From NCBI RefSeq assembly GCF_037095755.1, contig NZ_JBAWKJ010000003.1, forward strand, positions 558,001 through 622,000: 64,000 bases of DNA, in the 5' to 3' direction. How positions within the stretch are numbered: the stretch's first letter is position 1; every line of letters starts with the position of its first letter. Positions 27,124-37,514 of the stretch are shown piece after piece. The position numbers were made by a program, and so were the translations under genes. Source of the DNA: Sphingopyxis sp. CCNWLW2 (GTDB lineage Bacteria > Pseudomonadota > Alphaproteobacteria > Sphingomonadales > Sphingomonadaceae). A model generated the notes under the pieces. It was not told the DNA's origin. It did not search any database and was given only the letters and a program-made list of their open reading frames with translations.

Positions 27124-28347
27124 TCAGCGTATCCGCAACCCGCCCTTCCACATCATCGTCGCGCGGCCCTGTACGGGCATGCCGTCGAAGGGGGTGTTGC
27201 CGGCCCAGGCCGCCATCTTCTTGGCGTCGACCTGCCAGGGCGTGCCTTCGTCGACGAGGATGAGGTCGGCTTCCTTGCCCACCGCGAGGCTCCCGGCTTC
27301 GACGCCGAGCAGGCAGGCGGGGGTGGCCGCGAGCAGTTCAAACAGGCGGCCCGGCGAGATATGTCCGTCGCGGACGAGGTTCAGGCCGAGCGCGAGCAGG
27401 GTTTCGGCGCCCGCCATGCCGGGCTGGGCTTCGGCGAAGGGCAGGCGCTTGTCCTCGGGGCCGCGCGGGTCGTGGCCCGAGGCGAGGATGTCGATCGTGC
27501 CGTCGGCGATCGCGGCGAGGCACGCGTGGCGGTCGTCCTCCGACCGGAGCGGCGGCGACAGGCGCGCAAAGGTGCGGAAATCGCCGATCGCTGTGTCGGA
27601 GAGCAGCAGATGTGCGGGGGTGATGCCGCAGAGGACAGGCAAACCCTTCGCCTTGGCGGCGCGGATCAGGTCGAGCCCGCGTGCGGTCGTGACCTGGCGG
27701 AAATGGACGGGGGCGCCGGTTTCCTCGACGAGTGCGAGGTCGCGCGCGATCGCGATCGCCTCGGCGACGGCGGGGGCGGAAGCGAGGCCGAGGCGCGTCG
27801 CCATCTCGCCGTCGGTCGCGACCGCGCCGGCGGTGAGGCCCTCATCCTCGGCATGGATGATCGTGACGAGCCCGAGCGAGGCGGCGTAAGCGAGGACGCG
27901 GCGCATCACGCCGCTGTCGGCGATGCGCGTGCGGCCGGTGGCGATCGCGCGCGCGCCCGCCTGTTTCATCAGGCCGATTTCGGCGAGTTCCGTGCCCGCG
28001 AGACCTTTGGTGGCGGCGGCGAGCGGGTGGACCCAGAGGTCGGGCTTGCCGCCCTTGGCGGCGCGCTCGACCAGCCCGGCGCCGTCGAGCGGGCCGTTGT
28101 CGGGCATCAGCGCGGCGCGCGTGATACCGCCGAAGTGGAAGGCGGGCTTGTCGGTCGCGAAGACGCCGAGGTCGATGATGCCGGGAGCGAGCCACTGGCC
28201 CTTGGCGTCGACGGTCTCGGTGCCTTCGGGAAGCTCGGCCGGGTCGAGCGCGGCGATGCGGCCGTCCGCGACTAGCAGGCTGCCCGGACGCGGCGCGTCG
28301 CCGTCGATGAGCTGCGCGTTCGTGATATGGAGCGGCTTCAGTTCCAT
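27124..28347 (-). CDS. pyrX: Dihydroorotase-like protein, probably inactive (PyrX/PyrC' type)
   Basis: 407 residues from the ATG at 28347, which overlaps the pyrB stop by ten bases and has GGGGAG seven bases upstream. The amidohydrolase barrel is recognisable ([46 protein letters not shown]). However, the metal-binding H-x-H after strand 1 is missing (D-L-G-V-F) and the late D-H-A-P-H is altered. In Pseudomonas-type pyrBC' operons such pseudo-dihydroorotases are structural partners needed for aspartate transcarbamoylase assembly. I infer the same here; a working pyrC should lie elsewhere. Confidence 0.85.
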   Translation of the reverse strand: MELKPLHITNAQLIDGDAPRPGSLLVADGRIAALDPAELPEGTETVDAKGQWLAPGIIDLGVFATDKPAFHFGGITRAALMPDNGPLDGAGLVERAAKGGKPDLWVHPLAAATKGLAGTELAEIGLMKQAGARAIATGRTRIADSGVMRRVLAYAASLGLVTIIHAEDEGLTAGAVATDGEMATRLGLASAPAVAEAIAIARDLALVEETGAPVHFRQVTTARGLDLIRAAKAKGLPVLCGITPAHLLLSDTAIGDFRTFARLSPPLRSEDDRHACLAAIADGTIDILASGHDPRGPEDKRLPFAEAQPGMAGAETLLALGLNLVRDGHISPGRLFELLAATPACLLGVEAGSLAVGKEADLILVDEGTPWQVDAKKMAAWAGNTPFDGMPVQGRATMMWKGGLRIR

Positions 28348-29333
28348 CCGACGACTCCCCGCTTGCGGCGCGTCAGGATGTCGAGGCACGCCATGCGCAC
28401 GGCGACCCCCATTTCGACCTGCTCGGTGATCGTCGAGCGCACCGGATCGTCGGCGACATTGCTGTCGATTTCGACCCCCCGGTTCATCGGGCCGGGGTGC
28501 ATCACGATCGCATCGGATTTCGCTTTCTCGAGGCGTTTCTCGGTGAGGCCGTAGAGCGCGTGATATTCGCGCGCGCTGGGGAGGTAGGCGCCGTCCATGC
28601 GCTCGTTCTGGAGGCGGAGCATCATCACGACGTCGGCGTCCTTGATGCCTTCGTCCATGTCGGTGAAGGTCGTCACATGCATGCGGTCAATCGCCGGCGG
28701 GGTGAGCGTCGGCGGCGCGACGACGCGCACTTCGTTGCCGAGCAGGGTCAGCGCGAGGATGTTCGAGCGCGCGACGCGGCTGTGGAGGACGTCTCCACAT
28801 ATGGCAATGGTGAGCCCCTCGACGCGGCCCAATCGGCGGCGGATGGTGAGCGCGTCGAGCAGCGCCTGCGTCGGATGTTCATGGCGGCCGTCGCCCGCGT
28901 TGAGCACGGGGCAGTCGACCTTGTCGGCGATGAGCTGCACCGCGCCCGAGCTGCCGTGACGGATCACCATCGCGTCGGCGCGCATCGCGTTCAGCGTCAT
29001 CGCGGTGTCGATCAGCGTCTCGCCCTTTTTCACGCTCGATTGCGCGGCGTGCATGTTGACGACGTCGGCGCCGAGGCGCTTGCCCGCGATTTCGAACGAA
29101 AGGAGCGTGCGCGTCGAATTTTCGAAAAAGGCGTTGATGATCGTGAGGCCCGCGAGCCGGTCGTCATGCTTGGCGGCGCCCGAGCGGTTCAGGTCGACCC
29201 ATTGCTCGGCGGCGTCGAGGACGTAGGAAATCTCCCACGGGGTGAGCTGAGCGATGCCGATCAGGTGGCGATGGCGAAAGGCATCGCCGCCGGGCGGATA
29301 GTCGCTGGCGGGTCGGGTTTTTGCGCTTGTCAT
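28338..29333 (-). CDS. pyrB: Aspartate carbamoyltransferase catalytic subunit
   Basis: Carbamoyl phosphate plus aspartate to carbamoyl aspartate, first committed pyrimidine step. 331 residues from the ATG at 29333. Motifs: [13 protein letters not shown] (carbamoyl phosphate loop), [32 protein letters not shown] and [12 protein letters not shown]. The slightly extended N-terminus fits class A enzymes that pair with PyrC'. The end overlaps the pyrX start; ruvX and a DUF1294 gene lie upstream on the same strand. Confidence 0.96.
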   Translation of the reverse strand: MTSAKTRPASDYPPGGDAFRHRHLIGIAQLTPWEISYVLDAAEQWVDLNRSGAAKHDDRLAGLTIINAFFENSTRTLLSFEIAGKRLGADVVNMHAAQSSVKKGETLIDTAMTLNAMRADAMVIRHGSSGAVQLIADKVDCPVLNAGDGRHEHPTQALLDALTIRRRLGRVEGLTIAICGDVLHSRVARSNILALTLLGNEVRVVAPPTLTPPAIDRMHVTTFTDMDEGIKDADVVMMLRLQNERMDGAYLPSAREYHALYGLTEKRLEKAKSDAIVMHPGPMNRGVEIDSNVADDPVRSTITEQVEMGVAVRMACLDILTRRKRGVVGWN

Positions 29334-29346
29334 TAAAGCCGAGCGT

Positions 29347-29664
29347 TTAGGTGGCAGCGCGCAAATAGGCAAGCGCGGAGGCGAGCCATGGCTCCAATAT
29401 TCCGAGCATCCAGAGGACGAGCAGGACGATCTGGAGCCAGAGCCAGACCATCATCCACGTCGCGAAGGGTTGCTTGCGCGTCTTGTGGCGGATGATGCGC
29501 GATGCGGCGAAGGTGCCGAAGCCGCCGCCGAAAAAGGCCCAGCGCAGGAGCGTGTGTTCGGGGATGCGCCGCGCGCGCGCTTCGGCGCGCCGCTTGTCCA
29601 CGACCATCAGGGTGAAGGCGACGATATTGGCGGCAAGCAGCCAGAGGAAGAGGTAGGGCGTCAT
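29347..29664 (-). CDS. DUF1294 membrane protein
   Basis: 105 residues: one N-terminal membrane helix ([20 protein letters not shown]), then [37 protein letters not shown] and a second helix around [19 protein letters not shown]. This order is diagnostic of DUF1294. Function unknown. Eight bases after ruvX and 13 before pyrB, so part of one operon. Confidence 0.88.
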   Translation of the reverse strand: MTPYLFLWLLAANIVAFTLMVVDKRRAEARARRIPEHTLLRWAFFGGGFGTFAASRIIRHKTRKQPFATWMMVWLWLQIVLLVLWMLGILEPWLASALAYLRAAT

Positions 29665-29672
29665 GCGGGTCT

Positions 29673-30134
29673 CTATTGGCGGATCAGGGCGTCGATCGCG
29701 CCTTGCAGGATGAAAGCGGCGGCGGCGCTGTCGACGCGTTCGGCGCGTTTGGCGCGGCTGACGTCGGCGGCGATCATCGCGCGCTCGACTGCGGCGGTCG
29801 ACCAGCGTTCGTCCCAGAGAAGGAGGGGGAGGTCGAGCGGGGCAAGGTTGCGCGCGAACGCGCGGGTGCTTTGCGTGCGCGGGCTGTCGGTGCCGTCCAT
29901 GTTGAGCGGCAGGCCGACGACGAGACCGATGATATCATGCTCTGCGATCAGGGCTTTCAGCGCTTCGAGGTCGACTGAGAATTTCTTGCGGATGATCGTC
30001 TTGTCGGGGGTCGCGAAGCTCCAGTTCACATCGCAGAAGGCGACGCCGATGGTTTTCGTGCCGACGTCGAGGCCCATGAGGCGGCCGCCGTTTGGGAAAA
30101 GGGCGGCGAAGTCGGGGGCGGCGGTGGTGATCAT
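29673..30134 (-). CDS. ruvX: Putative pre-16S rRNA nuclease (RuvX/YqgF)
   Basis: 153 residues with the RNase-H-like fold of Yqg[52 protein letters not shown], and the final Asp motif [15 protein letters not shown]. The family processes the 5' end of 16S rRNA and was formerly proposed as a Holliday junction resolvase. First gene of a compact run with DUF1294, pyrB and pyrX. Confidence 0.93.
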   Translation of the reverse strand: MITTAAPDFAALFPNGGRLMGLDVGTKTIGVAFCDVNWSFATPDKTIIRKKFSVDLEALKALIAEHDIIGLVVGLPLNMDGTDSPRTQSTRAFARNLAPLDLPLLLWDERWSTAAVERAMIAADVSRAKRAERVDSAAAAFILQGAIDALIRQ

Positions 30135-30160
30135 GTCGACAGGCCTCTAATTCCAAAATC

Positions 30161-30245
30161 TCGTCATTGCGAGCGGAGCGAAGCAATCCGGTGCGGGTTT
30201 ATGCCGCCTCTGGATTGCCGCGCCGCGTCGCTCCTCGCAACGACG
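30161..30245. repeat. Dispersed inverted repeat (CGTCATTGCGAG type)
   Basis: Left arm CGTCATTGCGAGCGGAGCGA..CAATCC and right arm GGATTGCCGC..TCGCTCCTCGCAACGACG are imperfect reverse complements around a 25-base centre. A widespread bacterial intergenic repeat type; lies between ruvX and the DUF3089 gene. Confidence 0.8.
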
Positions 30246-30247
30246 GT

Positions 30248-31540
30248 TCAGGATTTGGGAGCAGGAGTGGGAGCAGGCGCGGCCGGAGCGGGGGTCGGCG
30301 CCGCGGCCGGCGGCACCGGCGAGGGCTTGCCCTGATAGGTCGCGAGGCGGCGGAGGGCGTCGGCGCGGACGTTCGCCCAGAAGAGGGTGATGTCGTAGAC
30401 GTGGTAATTGTTGCCGGGGAGCACATAGCCCGCGACGACATAATTCTTCGCGATATCGGCATCGCCGATCATCAGGAAACCGCGCGCGTCGTCGCATTTC
30501 GCGCCGATCTTGCCCGCGATCAGCGACCCCGACTTGAAACCCTCGGTGGGCTTGAGCGTGCCGATATTCGCCTCGGGCGGCGCCTCGGTATCGGGGATCC
30601 CGGTGAGCGGATTGGTGCAGAGCATTCGCGTTTCGGCGCGCGGGCGGCCGTCGAAACCGATCGTGCCGTCATAGGCGCCGGTGACCATCGCGGGATCGGC
30701 GGGCTCGGCGAAACTCGCCCAGCCGATGATGCAGCCCTTTTGTTCGGGGGTCTGGCACGCGGGCAGGCCGAGACCGGCGATGTCGGTGTCGAGGCTGACC
30801 GGCCAGCCGATGACGTATGCCGCGACGATGCGCTTCGCGAGCGGGGTGCCGGCGATTTTCGTGCGGAGTAAAGTGGTGAGGTGCAGCGCGCCCTGGCTGT
30901 GGCCCGCGAGGATGATCGGCTTGTTTTTCGGCTGCGCGGCGAGGAAGGCGTCGAACGCCTCCTCGACGTCGCGATAGGCCGAATCGATCGCCTTGCCGGC
31001 GGTGACGCGGTCCTCTGCGAGGAAGGCGCCGAGCGTCGCCTGGCGGTAACGCGGCGCCCAGATTTCGCCCGCGTCGGCAAAGGCGCTCGCCATGCCCTGC
31101 ACGAAGAGGTTGGCGCGGTGATCCGAATCGCGGTCCTCGAGCGGGGCGTTCCAGCTCGAGCGGCTGTAATAGCTTGTCGGGTGGATGAAGAAGATCGCGG
31201 CGTCGCCCTTGGCGAAGGGGGCTTCGATTGCCGCCTCGGCCGCCTTTGCGGGCGGGATCAGCGGTGCGGCGGCTTTTTCTCCCGGAAGCTCGGTCCCGGG
31301 GGTTTCGCTGCCGTCGGCGGCGGGGCGCCATGCCGACGGGTCGTTTTCCATGCCGGGGCGCGCGAACCACATTTTGGGATCGTCATAGGCGTTCGGGGCG
31401 ACGGCCGCTTGCGGCTTGAATTCGGTGCTGGGGACGAAGGCGGTGCGTGCGATCCAGCCCGGGAAGAGCTGGTACACGACCCCGGCGGCGACGATCAGCA
31501 GGATGATGGCAGCGATAATGTAGAGGAATTTGCGGGCCAA
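30248..31540 (-). CDS. DUF3089 alpha/beta-hydrolase-like membrane-anchored protein
   Basis: 430 residues with one N-terminal membrane helix (FLYIIAAIILLIVAAGVVYQ). The hydrolase domain starts AAIFFIHPTSYYSRSSWNAP, continues DVEEAFDAFL and has the nucleophile elbow LAGHSQGALHLTTLL with Ser. This matches DUF3089. Substrate unknown; probably faces the periplasm. A Pro/Ala tail ends the protein. Separated from ruvX by a palindromic repeat. Confidence 0.85.
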   Translation of the reverse strand: MARKFLYIIAAIILLIVAAGVVYQLFPGWIARTAFVPSTEFKPQAAVAPNAYDDPKMWFARPGMENDPSAWRPAADGSETPGTELPGEKAAAPLIPPAKAAEAAIEAPFAKGDAAIFFIHPTSYYSRSSWNAPLEDRDSDHRANLFVQGMASAFADAGEIWAPRYRQATLGAFLAEDRVTAGKAIDSAYRDVEEAFDAFLAAQPKNKPIILAGHSQGALHLTTLLRTKIAGTPLAKRIVAAYVIGWPVSLDTDIAGLGLPACQTPEQKGCIIGWASFAEPADPAMVTGAYDGTIGFDGRPRAETRMLCTNPLTGIPDTEAPPEANIGTLKPTEGFKSGSLIAGKIGAKCDDARGFLMIGDADIAKNYVVAGYVLPGNNYHVYDITLFWANVRADALRRLATYQGKPSPVPPAAAPTPAPAAPAPTPAPKS

Positions 31541-31613
31541 ATGGGCGCTCCATGGGGGAGGGGAGACGGATTTCGGGCCTCTCTAGCCGCTCGCGTGCCC
31601 GCCTACAAATAAC

Positions 31614-31720
31614 TCGTCATGCTGAACTCGTTTCAGCATCCATGGTCATAACTCGCGGCCTCGGGCCATGGATCCCCGGATCGGGTCCGGGGCAGGCCCT
31701 GAAACAAGTTCAGGATGATG
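31614..31720. repeat. Dispersed composite palindromic repeat
   Basis: Outer arms TCATGCTGAACTCGTTTCAG and CTGAAACAAGTTCAGGATGA are inverted copies. Within lie CCATGG pairs and CCCCGGATCGGGTCCGGGG. It fills the gap between two divergent genes and would have to include or border both promoters. Confidence 0.8.
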
Positions 31721-31743
31721 GGGTTACGCGATAGGCTGAGTGC

Positions 31744-33516
31744 ATGACCGACACGACCGCACCCGCCGCCCCCGATTCGCCCGCCCGATCGCCGGGCGTT
31801 TCGGCGCGCCTCGACGACAACGACCTGCCGTGGCCGCTACGCCCGTGGATCATGGCGGCGATCTGTGCTGCCGCGGGCTTGGCGTTCCATCTGCTCATCG
31901 ACCATCATTATGACGACACGCTGGCCGACTGGCGTAGCGCACTGGCGACCGCGGTTGCGGTGGCGGCGGTGGTGTTCGTGCTCGGCGTCGAACTCAGGCG
32001 CTGGCATTGGGCGCTGGGGTTCGCGCTCGGCTGGGGCACGATCCTCGGGCTGATCGCGTGGCAGACGGCGGCGTATAATATTCAGGGCAATCCGGTCGAA
32101 TGGCCTTTCTGGTCGGGGATGCTCGCGGTGCTCGTCGCGACGCCTTTGTTCCAGACGCGGCGCGACGTCGCGCCCGACTGGCGCTTCTGGAAACTGTGGC
32201 AGATGCCGTACGCGCGATTGCACAGCCATGCGTGGACCGATGCGGTCATCGGCGCCGCGAGCCTGGCGTTCGTCGGCATCACCTTCCTGCTGACCGTGCT
32301 GATCGGGCAGATGTTCAAGCTGATCGGGATCAACCTGATCTTCGACTTGCTCAATGACGAATGGTTCGGCTGGATGCTCGCGGGTGCGGCGTTCGGCGGC
32401 GCGGTCGGCCTACTGCGCGAGCGCGATAAGCTGGTCGCGACGTTGCAGCGGCTGGTGATGATCGTGCTTGCGGTGCTGGCGCCGGTGCTGGCTGTCGCAT
32501 TGGTGCTGTTCCTGCTCTCGCTCGCGGGGACGGGGCTACAGAAATTGTGGGATTCGGGCTTTTCGACCGCGGCGGTGATGATGGCGGCGGCGGCGTTCGC
32601 GGTGCTGCTCGCCAATGCGGTGATCGGAAATGGCAGCGACGATCGTGCGACGAGCCCGGTGCTGCGCTGGGCGGCGCCGGTGCTGGTCGTCGCGGTGCTG
32701 CCGCTGGCGGGGATCGCTTTCTATTCGATGCATTTGCGCGTGATCCAATATGGGTGGACCCCTGAGCGCATCTGGGGGGTGATCGCGGCGATGATCGCGC
32801 TCGCTTATGGTTTGGCGGGCGTGTGGTCGGTGGTGAAGGGGCGGCGCGATTTCGACGACTGGCTGCGGCCATTGCAGCAGAAGCTGGCGATCGGGCTGGC
32901 GTTGCTCGCGCTGTTCCTGGCGCTGCCGATCCTCGATTTCGGGGCGATTTCGGCGCGCGATCAGGTGGCGCGGTTGAAAAGCGGAGCGACGCCGGCCGAG
33001 AAATTCGACTGGGCGGCGATGGCGTTCGATTTCGGGCCGAGCGGCCGGGCGGCGCTGAAGGAGCTCGAGCGTTCGCCCATCAAGGCTCGCGCCGATGCGG
33101 CGAAGGCGGCGCTGACGGCGAAGAATCGTTGGGATTTGACGGGGCCTGACGGTCCGACCCTGCTCAAGCCCTTTGCCGAGCGGCTGCGCGTCGTTCCGGC
33201 GGAGCGGGCGTTGCCGCCCGAGGCACTCGAGCGCGTGTCGGGCAGCTACATGTGCAGCCGCGCGAAGGCGTGCGTCGCGGTGTGGCTCGACGACAAGCGG
33301 ATCGGCGTACTCGGGCAGAACGAGCCGGGCGATTCGCTCAATTTCGATTTCGTGACGCAGAATGATGCCGGGCAATGGGTGCAGGGCGATTGGGCGAAGG
33401 CGTCGCCGGCCAAAAAGCCGCCGGTCGACCTGTCGAAGGCGCGGATCGAGGTCGAGACGGTGCAGCAACGCCGCCTGTCGGTGGACGGGGTGCCGGAATC
33501 CGGCACTTTCGAGTAG
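31744..33516 (+). CDS. DUF4153 polytopic membrane protein
   Basis: 590 residues with about ten predicted membrane helices between residues 35 and 400 (for example WIMAAICAAAGLAFHLLI, LVMIVLAVLAPVLAVALVLF, KLAIGLALLALFLALPILDF), the DUF4153 pattern. A soluble C-terminal part of about 190 residues follows, with a two-Cys stretch (YMCSRAKACVAVW). Function unknown. Divergent from DUF3089. Confidence 0.82.
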   Translation: MTDTTAPAAPDSPARSPGVSARLDDNDLPWPLRPWIMAAICAAAGLAFHLLIDHHYDDTLADWRSALATAVAVAAVVFVLGVELRRWHWALGFALGWGTILGLIAWQTAAYNIQGNPVEWPFWSGMLAVLVATPLFQTRRDVAPDWRFWKLWQMPYARLHSHAWTDAVIGAASLAFVGITFLLTVLIGQMFKLIGINLIFDLLNDEWFGWMLAGAAFGGAVGLLRERDKLVATLQRLVMIVLAVLAPVLAVALVLFLLSLAGTGLQKLWDSGFSTAAVMMAAAAFAVLLANAVIGNGSDDRATSPVLRWAAPVLVVAVLPLAGIAFYSMHLRVIQYGWTPERIWGVIAAMIALAYGLAGVWSVVKGRRDFDDWLRPLQQKLAIGLALLALFLALPILDFGAISARDQVARLKSGATPAEKFDWAAMAFDFGPSGRAALKELERSPIKARADAAKAALTAKNRWDLTGPDGPTLLKPFAERLRVVPAERALPPEALERVSGSYMCSRAKACVAVWLDDKRIGVLGQNEPGDSLNFDFVTQNDAGQWVQGDWAKASPAKKPPVDLSKARIEVETVQQRRLSVDGVPESGTFE

Positions 33517-33579
33517 CCGCACCTTGAAGCGCGCGGGGCGGGATGCTAGCGGCGCGGCTTCGTTAAAGTTAGGGCGATC

Positions 33580-33882
33580 ATGTCAATCGATCAGGCAACA
33601 GTAAGGAAAATCGCGTCGCTGGCGCGCATCGCGATCAGCGATGCCGAAGCCGCCGCGATGGAAGGCGAATTGAACGGCATCTTGGGCTGGGTCGAACAAC
33701 TCGGCGAGGTCGATGTGACCGGGGTCGAGCCGATGACCGCGGTGATCCCGAACCATCTGCGGCTGCGCGACGATGTCGTCGATGCCGACCCGCTGACCGG
33801 CGGCGGCCGCCGTGACGACGTGCTCGCGAATGCGCCCGCGCCGCAGCACGGCTTCTTTGGTGTTCCCAAGGTGATCGAATAA
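33580..33882 (+). CDS. gatC: Asp/Glu-tRNA amidotransferase subunit C
   Basis: 100 residues: [48 protein letters not shown] and the final [16 protein letters not shown], as in GatC. It wraps and stabilises the GatA-GatB complex that amidates misacylated Glu-tRNAGln and Asp-tRNAAsn. Stop and gatA start share one base (TAATG), so translation is coupled. Confidence 0.96.
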   Translation: MSIDQATVRKIASLARIAISDAEAAAMEGELNGILGWVEQLGEVDVTGVEPMTAVIPNHLRLRDDVVDADPLTGGGRRDDVLANAPAPQHGFFGVPKVIE

Positions 33883-35363
33883 TGACCGATCTTACGAATC
33901 TTACCGTTGCGCAGATCCGCGACGGGCACCGCGCGGGCGATTTCAGCGCCGTCGAGGTCGCCGAGGCGTTCAACGCCAATGTCGCCGGCGCGAAGGCGCT
34001 CAATGCGTTTATCGTCGAGACGCCCGAGCATGCGATCGCTGCGGCGAAAGCGGCCGATGCCGATCGTGCTGCGGGGACGCTGAAGCCCCTGTCGGGCGTG
34101 CCGATCGGGATGAAGGACCTGTTCGCGACGAACGGCGTCCAGACGACCGCGGCGAGCCATATGCTCGAAGGCTTTGTCCCGCGCTATGAATCGACCGTGT
34201 CGGCTAAGCTGTGGGACGCGGGTTGCGGGATGCTCGGCAAGCTGAACCTCGACCAGTTCGCGATGGGGTCGTCGAACGAGACGAGCTATTTCGGCAATGT
34301 GATCAGCCCGTGGAAGCGCAACGACGGCGGCAATGCCGCGCTCGCGCCGGGCGGGTCGTCGGGCGGGTCGTCGTCGGCGATCGCCGCGCGGCTGTGCCCC
34401 GCGGCGACGGGGACCGACACCGGCGGATCGATCCGCCAGCCCGCGGCTTTCGTGGGGATCAGCGGGATCAAGCCGACCTATGGCCGCTGCTCGCGCTGGG
34501 GCATTGTGGCCTTCGCAAGCTCGCTCGATCAGGCGGGGCCGATGGCGCGCGACGTCAAGGACTGCGCGATCATGCTCGAAAATATGGCGGGCTTCGATCC
34601 GAAGGACGCGACGAGCCTCGACATGGCGGTGCCCAATTGGGAAGCGGCTTTGTCGAGCGATCTCAAGGGCAAGAAGGTTGGTATTCCCAAGGAGTATCGG
34701 CTTGAGGGTATCGATCCCGACATCGACGCGATGTGGGATGCGGGCATCGCGATGCTGAAGGATGCGGGGGCCGAGGTCGTCGAGATCAGCCTGCCGCACA
34801 CGAAATATGCGCTGCCGGCTTACTACATCATCGCGCCGGCCGAGGCGTCGTCGAACCTCGCGCGCTATGACGGCGTGCGTTATGGTTTGCGCGATCTGCC
34901 GCAGGGCGCGGGGTTGCAGGACATGTACGCCGCAACGCGCGCCGACGGCTTCGGGCCCGAGGTCAAGCGCCGCATAATGATCGGCACCTATGTGCTGTCG
35001 GCGGGCTTTTACGACGCCTATTATACGCAGGCGCAGAAGGTGCGGACGCTGATCGCGCGCGATTTCGAACAGGCGTTCGGGGTGTGCGACGTGATCCTCG
35101 CGCCGACCGCGCCGTCGGCGGCGTTCGGGTTGGGCGAAAAGACCGCGGATCCGTTGTCGATGTACCTCAACGACGTGTTTGCGGTGCCCGCGAGCCTCGC
35201 CGGACTGCCCGCGATGTCGGTGCCCGCGGCGCTGAACCGCGAAGGGCTGCCGCTGGGGCTGCAGATCATCGGCAAGGCATTCGACGAGCAGGGCGTGCTC
35301 AACGCCGGGCTGGCTATTGAAGAGCGGGCGGGCTTCACGGCGCGCGCCGAGAAGTGGTGGTAA
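33882..35363 (+). CDS. gatA: Asp/Glu-tRNA amidotransferase subunit A
   Basis: 493 residues, amidase-signature family, releasing ammonia from glutamine. The Ser-cisSer-Lys triad lies in [19 protein letters not shown] (Lys), [15 protein letters not shown] (cis-Ser) and [14 protein letters not shown] (nucleophile Ser). Length normal. Second gene of gatC-gatA-gatB. Confidence 0.97.
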   Translation: MTDLTNLTVAQIRDGHRAGDFSAVEVAEAFNANVAGAKALNAFIVETPEHAIAAAKAADADRAAGTLKPLSGVPIGMKDLFATNGVQTTAASHMLEGFVPRYESTVSAKLWDAGCGMLGKLNLDQFAMGSSNETSYFGNVISPWKRNDGGNAALAPGGSSGGSSSAIAARLCPAATGTDTGGSIRQPAAFVGISGIKPTYGRCSRWGIVAFASSLDQAGPMARDVKDCAIMLENMAGFDPKDATSLDMAVPNWEAALSSDLKGKKVGIPKEYRLEGIDPDIDAMWDAGIAMLKDAGAEVVEISLPHTKYALPAYYIIAPAEASSNLARYDGVRYGLRDLPQGAGLQDMYAATRADGFGPEVKRRIMIGTYVLSAGFYDAYYTQAQKVRTLIARDFEQAFGVCDVILAPTAPSAAFGLGEKTADPLSMYLNDVFAVPASLAGLPAMSVPAALNREGLPLGLQIIGKAFDEQGVLNAGLAIEERAGFTARAEKWW

Positions 35364-35370
35364 TTTAGCC

Positions 35371-35456
35371 TGTGCCCCTGCGAAGGCAGGGGCCCATCTC
35401 CGGATGGTGCAAGGTTGAAGCGGCAGGTGATGGGTCCCTGCCTTCGCAGGGACACA
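35371..35456. repeat. Long palindromic repeat between gatA and gatB
   Basis: TGTGCCCCTGCGAAGGCAGG..CCCATC and GATGGGTCCCTGCCTTCGCA..GGACACA form a nearly perfect 28-bp inverted repeat around a 30-base centre. It lies inside the gat operon and could fold as an RNA hairpin affecting gatB levels. Confidence 0.85.
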
Positions 35457-35468
35457 CTAAGGATTTGA

Positions 35469-36938
35469 ATGATGTCTGACTATCGCATCAAGGGCGAAAC
35501 CGGCGAGTGGGAGGTCGTGATCGGCCTCGAGGTCCATGCGCAGGTCACCTCCAACGCCAAGCTGTTTTCGGGCGCCGCGACGGCGTTCGGGGCCGAGCCG
35601 AACACGCAGGTGTCGCTGGTCGACGCCGCGATGCCGGGGATGCTGCCGGTGCCGAACCGCGAGTGCATCCGCCAGGCGGTGCGCACGGGCATGGCGATCG
35701 AGGCGCAGATCAACAAATGGTCGCGGTTCGATCGCAAGAATTATTTCTATGCCGATTTGCCGCAGGGTTACCAGATTTCGCAGCTTTATCATCCGCTTGT
35801 CGGTGAAGGTTCGCTGACGATCGCAGCCGATGAAAAGGCGGGCATTCCCGGCGACAAGGTGATCGGGATCGAGCGTATCCATGTCGAGCAGGACGCGGGC
35901 AAGCTGATGCACGACCAGCATCCGACGATGTCCTACGTCGACCTCAACCGGTCGGGCGTCGCGCTGATGGAGATCGTCTCGCGCCCCGACATGCGTTCGC
36001 CGGCGGAAGCAGGGGCGTATGTGCGCAAGCTGCGCTCGATCCTGCGCTATGTCGGCTCGTGCGACGGCAATATGGAAGAGGGCTCGATGCGCGCCGACGT
36101 CAATGTCAGCGTGCGCAAGCCCGGCGATGAGTTCGGGACGCGCACCGAGACGAAGAACGTCAATTCGGTGCGCTTTGTGATGGCGGTGATCGAGGGCGAA
36201 GCGAAGCGCCAGGTCGAGCTGATCGAAAGTGGTGGCACCGTGGTACAGGAAACGCGGCTTTACGATCCCGATCGCAACGAGACGCGTTCGATGCGGTCGA
36301 AGGAAGATGCGCATGATTATCGCTACTTCCCCGATCCCGATCTGTTGCCGCTCGAGCTCGACGATGCGTTCCTCGCCGAGTGCCGCGACAGCCTGCCCGA
36401 ACTGCCCGATGCCAAGCGCACGCGTTATCTGGCCGAGGGCATCAGCGCCTATAACGCCGATGTTTTGACCGCCGAGGTCGAGGCAGCGCGCTGGTTCGAC
36501 ACGTTACTCGATGCGGGTGCGAAGCCCGCCCCGGCAGCGAACTGGGTGACGAGCGAATTGTTCGGTGCGCTCAATCGTATGGGCCGCGACATTTCGAATT
36601 CGCCGGTATCGCCCGCGCATGCCGCCGAATTGCTCGGCCTTGTTGCCGACGGCACGATTTCGGGGACGATCGCCAAGGCGGTGTTCGAAAAGATGCTCGA
36701 AAGCGGCGACGCTGCGGGCGTGATCGTCGAGCGCGACGGGCTGAAGCAGACGAGCGACACCGGCGCGATCGAAGCCGAAATCGCGAAGATCCTGACCGCC
36801 AATGCCGACAAGGTCGAGCAGTATAAGGGCGGCAAGGAAGCGCTGTTCGGCTTCTTCGTCGGGCAGACGATGAAGGCGATGCAGGGCAAGGCGAACCCGC
36901 AGGTCGTCAACGAGTTGCTGAAGAAGGCGCTCGGCTGA
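35469..36938 (+). CDS. gatB: Asp/Glu-tRNA amidotransferase subunit B
   Basis: 489 residues. The GatB kinase/phosphorylating domain shows [55 protein letters not shown] and [14 protein letters not shown]. The C-terminal YqeY/helical tail that binds tRNA ends with [16 protein letters not shown]. The ATG at 35469 has AAGG six bases upstream; a second ATG follows at once. Separated from gatA only by a palindromic repeat. Confidence 0.97.
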   Translation: MMSDYRIKGETGEWEVVIGLEVHAQVTSNAKLFSGAATAFGAEPNTQVSLVDAAMPGMLPVPNRECIRQAVRTGMAIEAQINKWSRFDRKNYFYADLPQGYQISQLYHPLVGEGSLTIAADEKAGIPGDKVIGIERIHVEQDAGKLMHDQHPTMSYVDLNRSGVALMEIVSRPDMRSPAEAGAYVRKLRSILRYVGSCDGNMEEGSMRADVNVSVRKPGDEFGTRTETKNVNSVRFVMAVIEGEAKRQVELIESGGTVVQETRLYDPDRNETRSMRSKEDAHDYRYFPDPDLLPLELDDAFLAECRDSLPELPDAKRTRYLAEGISAYNADVLTAEVEAARWFDTLLDAGAKPAPAANWVTSELFGALNRMGRDISNSPVSPAHAAELLGLVADGTISGTIAKAVFEKMLESGDAAGVIVERDGLKQTSDTGAIEAEIAKILTANADKVEQYKGGKEALFGFFVGQTMKAMQGKANPQVVNELLKKALG

Positions 36939-37024
36939 GAATAAGTGATCGGATTCACAGCGAATTCAGCTACTTCTGTGTCATAGGCATTGCTATCGGT
37001 GCCTATGTGACGAAGGATGTGAAG

Positions 37025-37501
37025 ATGAAGCGGATTCTGATTTCGTTTTGTAGTGTGCTCGCACTTGGCGGCGCGGCGAACGCGGCGCCCGCGCCCGCGG
37101 TGAACAACGGTTATGACTGGGCGATGCGCGTCAACGACGAGGAACGCACGCAGAGCGCGATCCTCGCCTATGAGGTTGACGGCACCGACGACCAGCCGCT
37201 GAACTTCACCTGCGAGGAGGGCGGCGACCGCGTCTTTGCGGGGATTTCGGGCGGGGCTCTCAATCTGACCGCCATCGAACTGGAATCGGACGATCAGCGT
37301 GTGCGGTTGACCGGAACGACCGACGCGGACGAACTGCCGACCTTCACCGCGCAGGAAATGCCCGCGACGTCGCCGCTGTTCCGTGCCTTCGCGGCGAACG
37401 GCTGGCTGCGGATGACCGCCGATGGCACCACGACCGACATGGCGGCGACGCCAGGCGGCAAGAAGGCAATCGCGCGTTTTGCCGCCTTCTGCGCCGGCTG
37501 A
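37025..37501 (+). CDS. Secreted hypothetical protein
   Basis: 158 residues from the ATG at 37025 with GAAGGATG upstream. Signal peptide MKRILISFCSVLALGGAANA. The mature part has two Cys (FTCEEGGDR and FAAFCAG). No domain recognised. Its stop lies 13 bases before an amidohydrolase gene, so the two may share a transcript. Confidence 0.7.
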   Translation: MKRILISFCSVLALGGAANAAPAPAVNNGYDWAMRVNDEERTQSAILAYEVDGTDDQPLNFTCEEGGDRVFAGISGGALNLTAIELESDDQRVRLTGTTDADELPTFTAQEMPATSPLFRAFAANGWLRMTADGTTTDMAATPGGKKAIARFAAFCAG

Positions 37502-37514
37502 CGCGGCGCGGCGG

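Noticed and set aside
27124..28347. Active dihydroorotase pyrC
   Set aside because: The H-x-H metal motif is missing and other ligands are altered.
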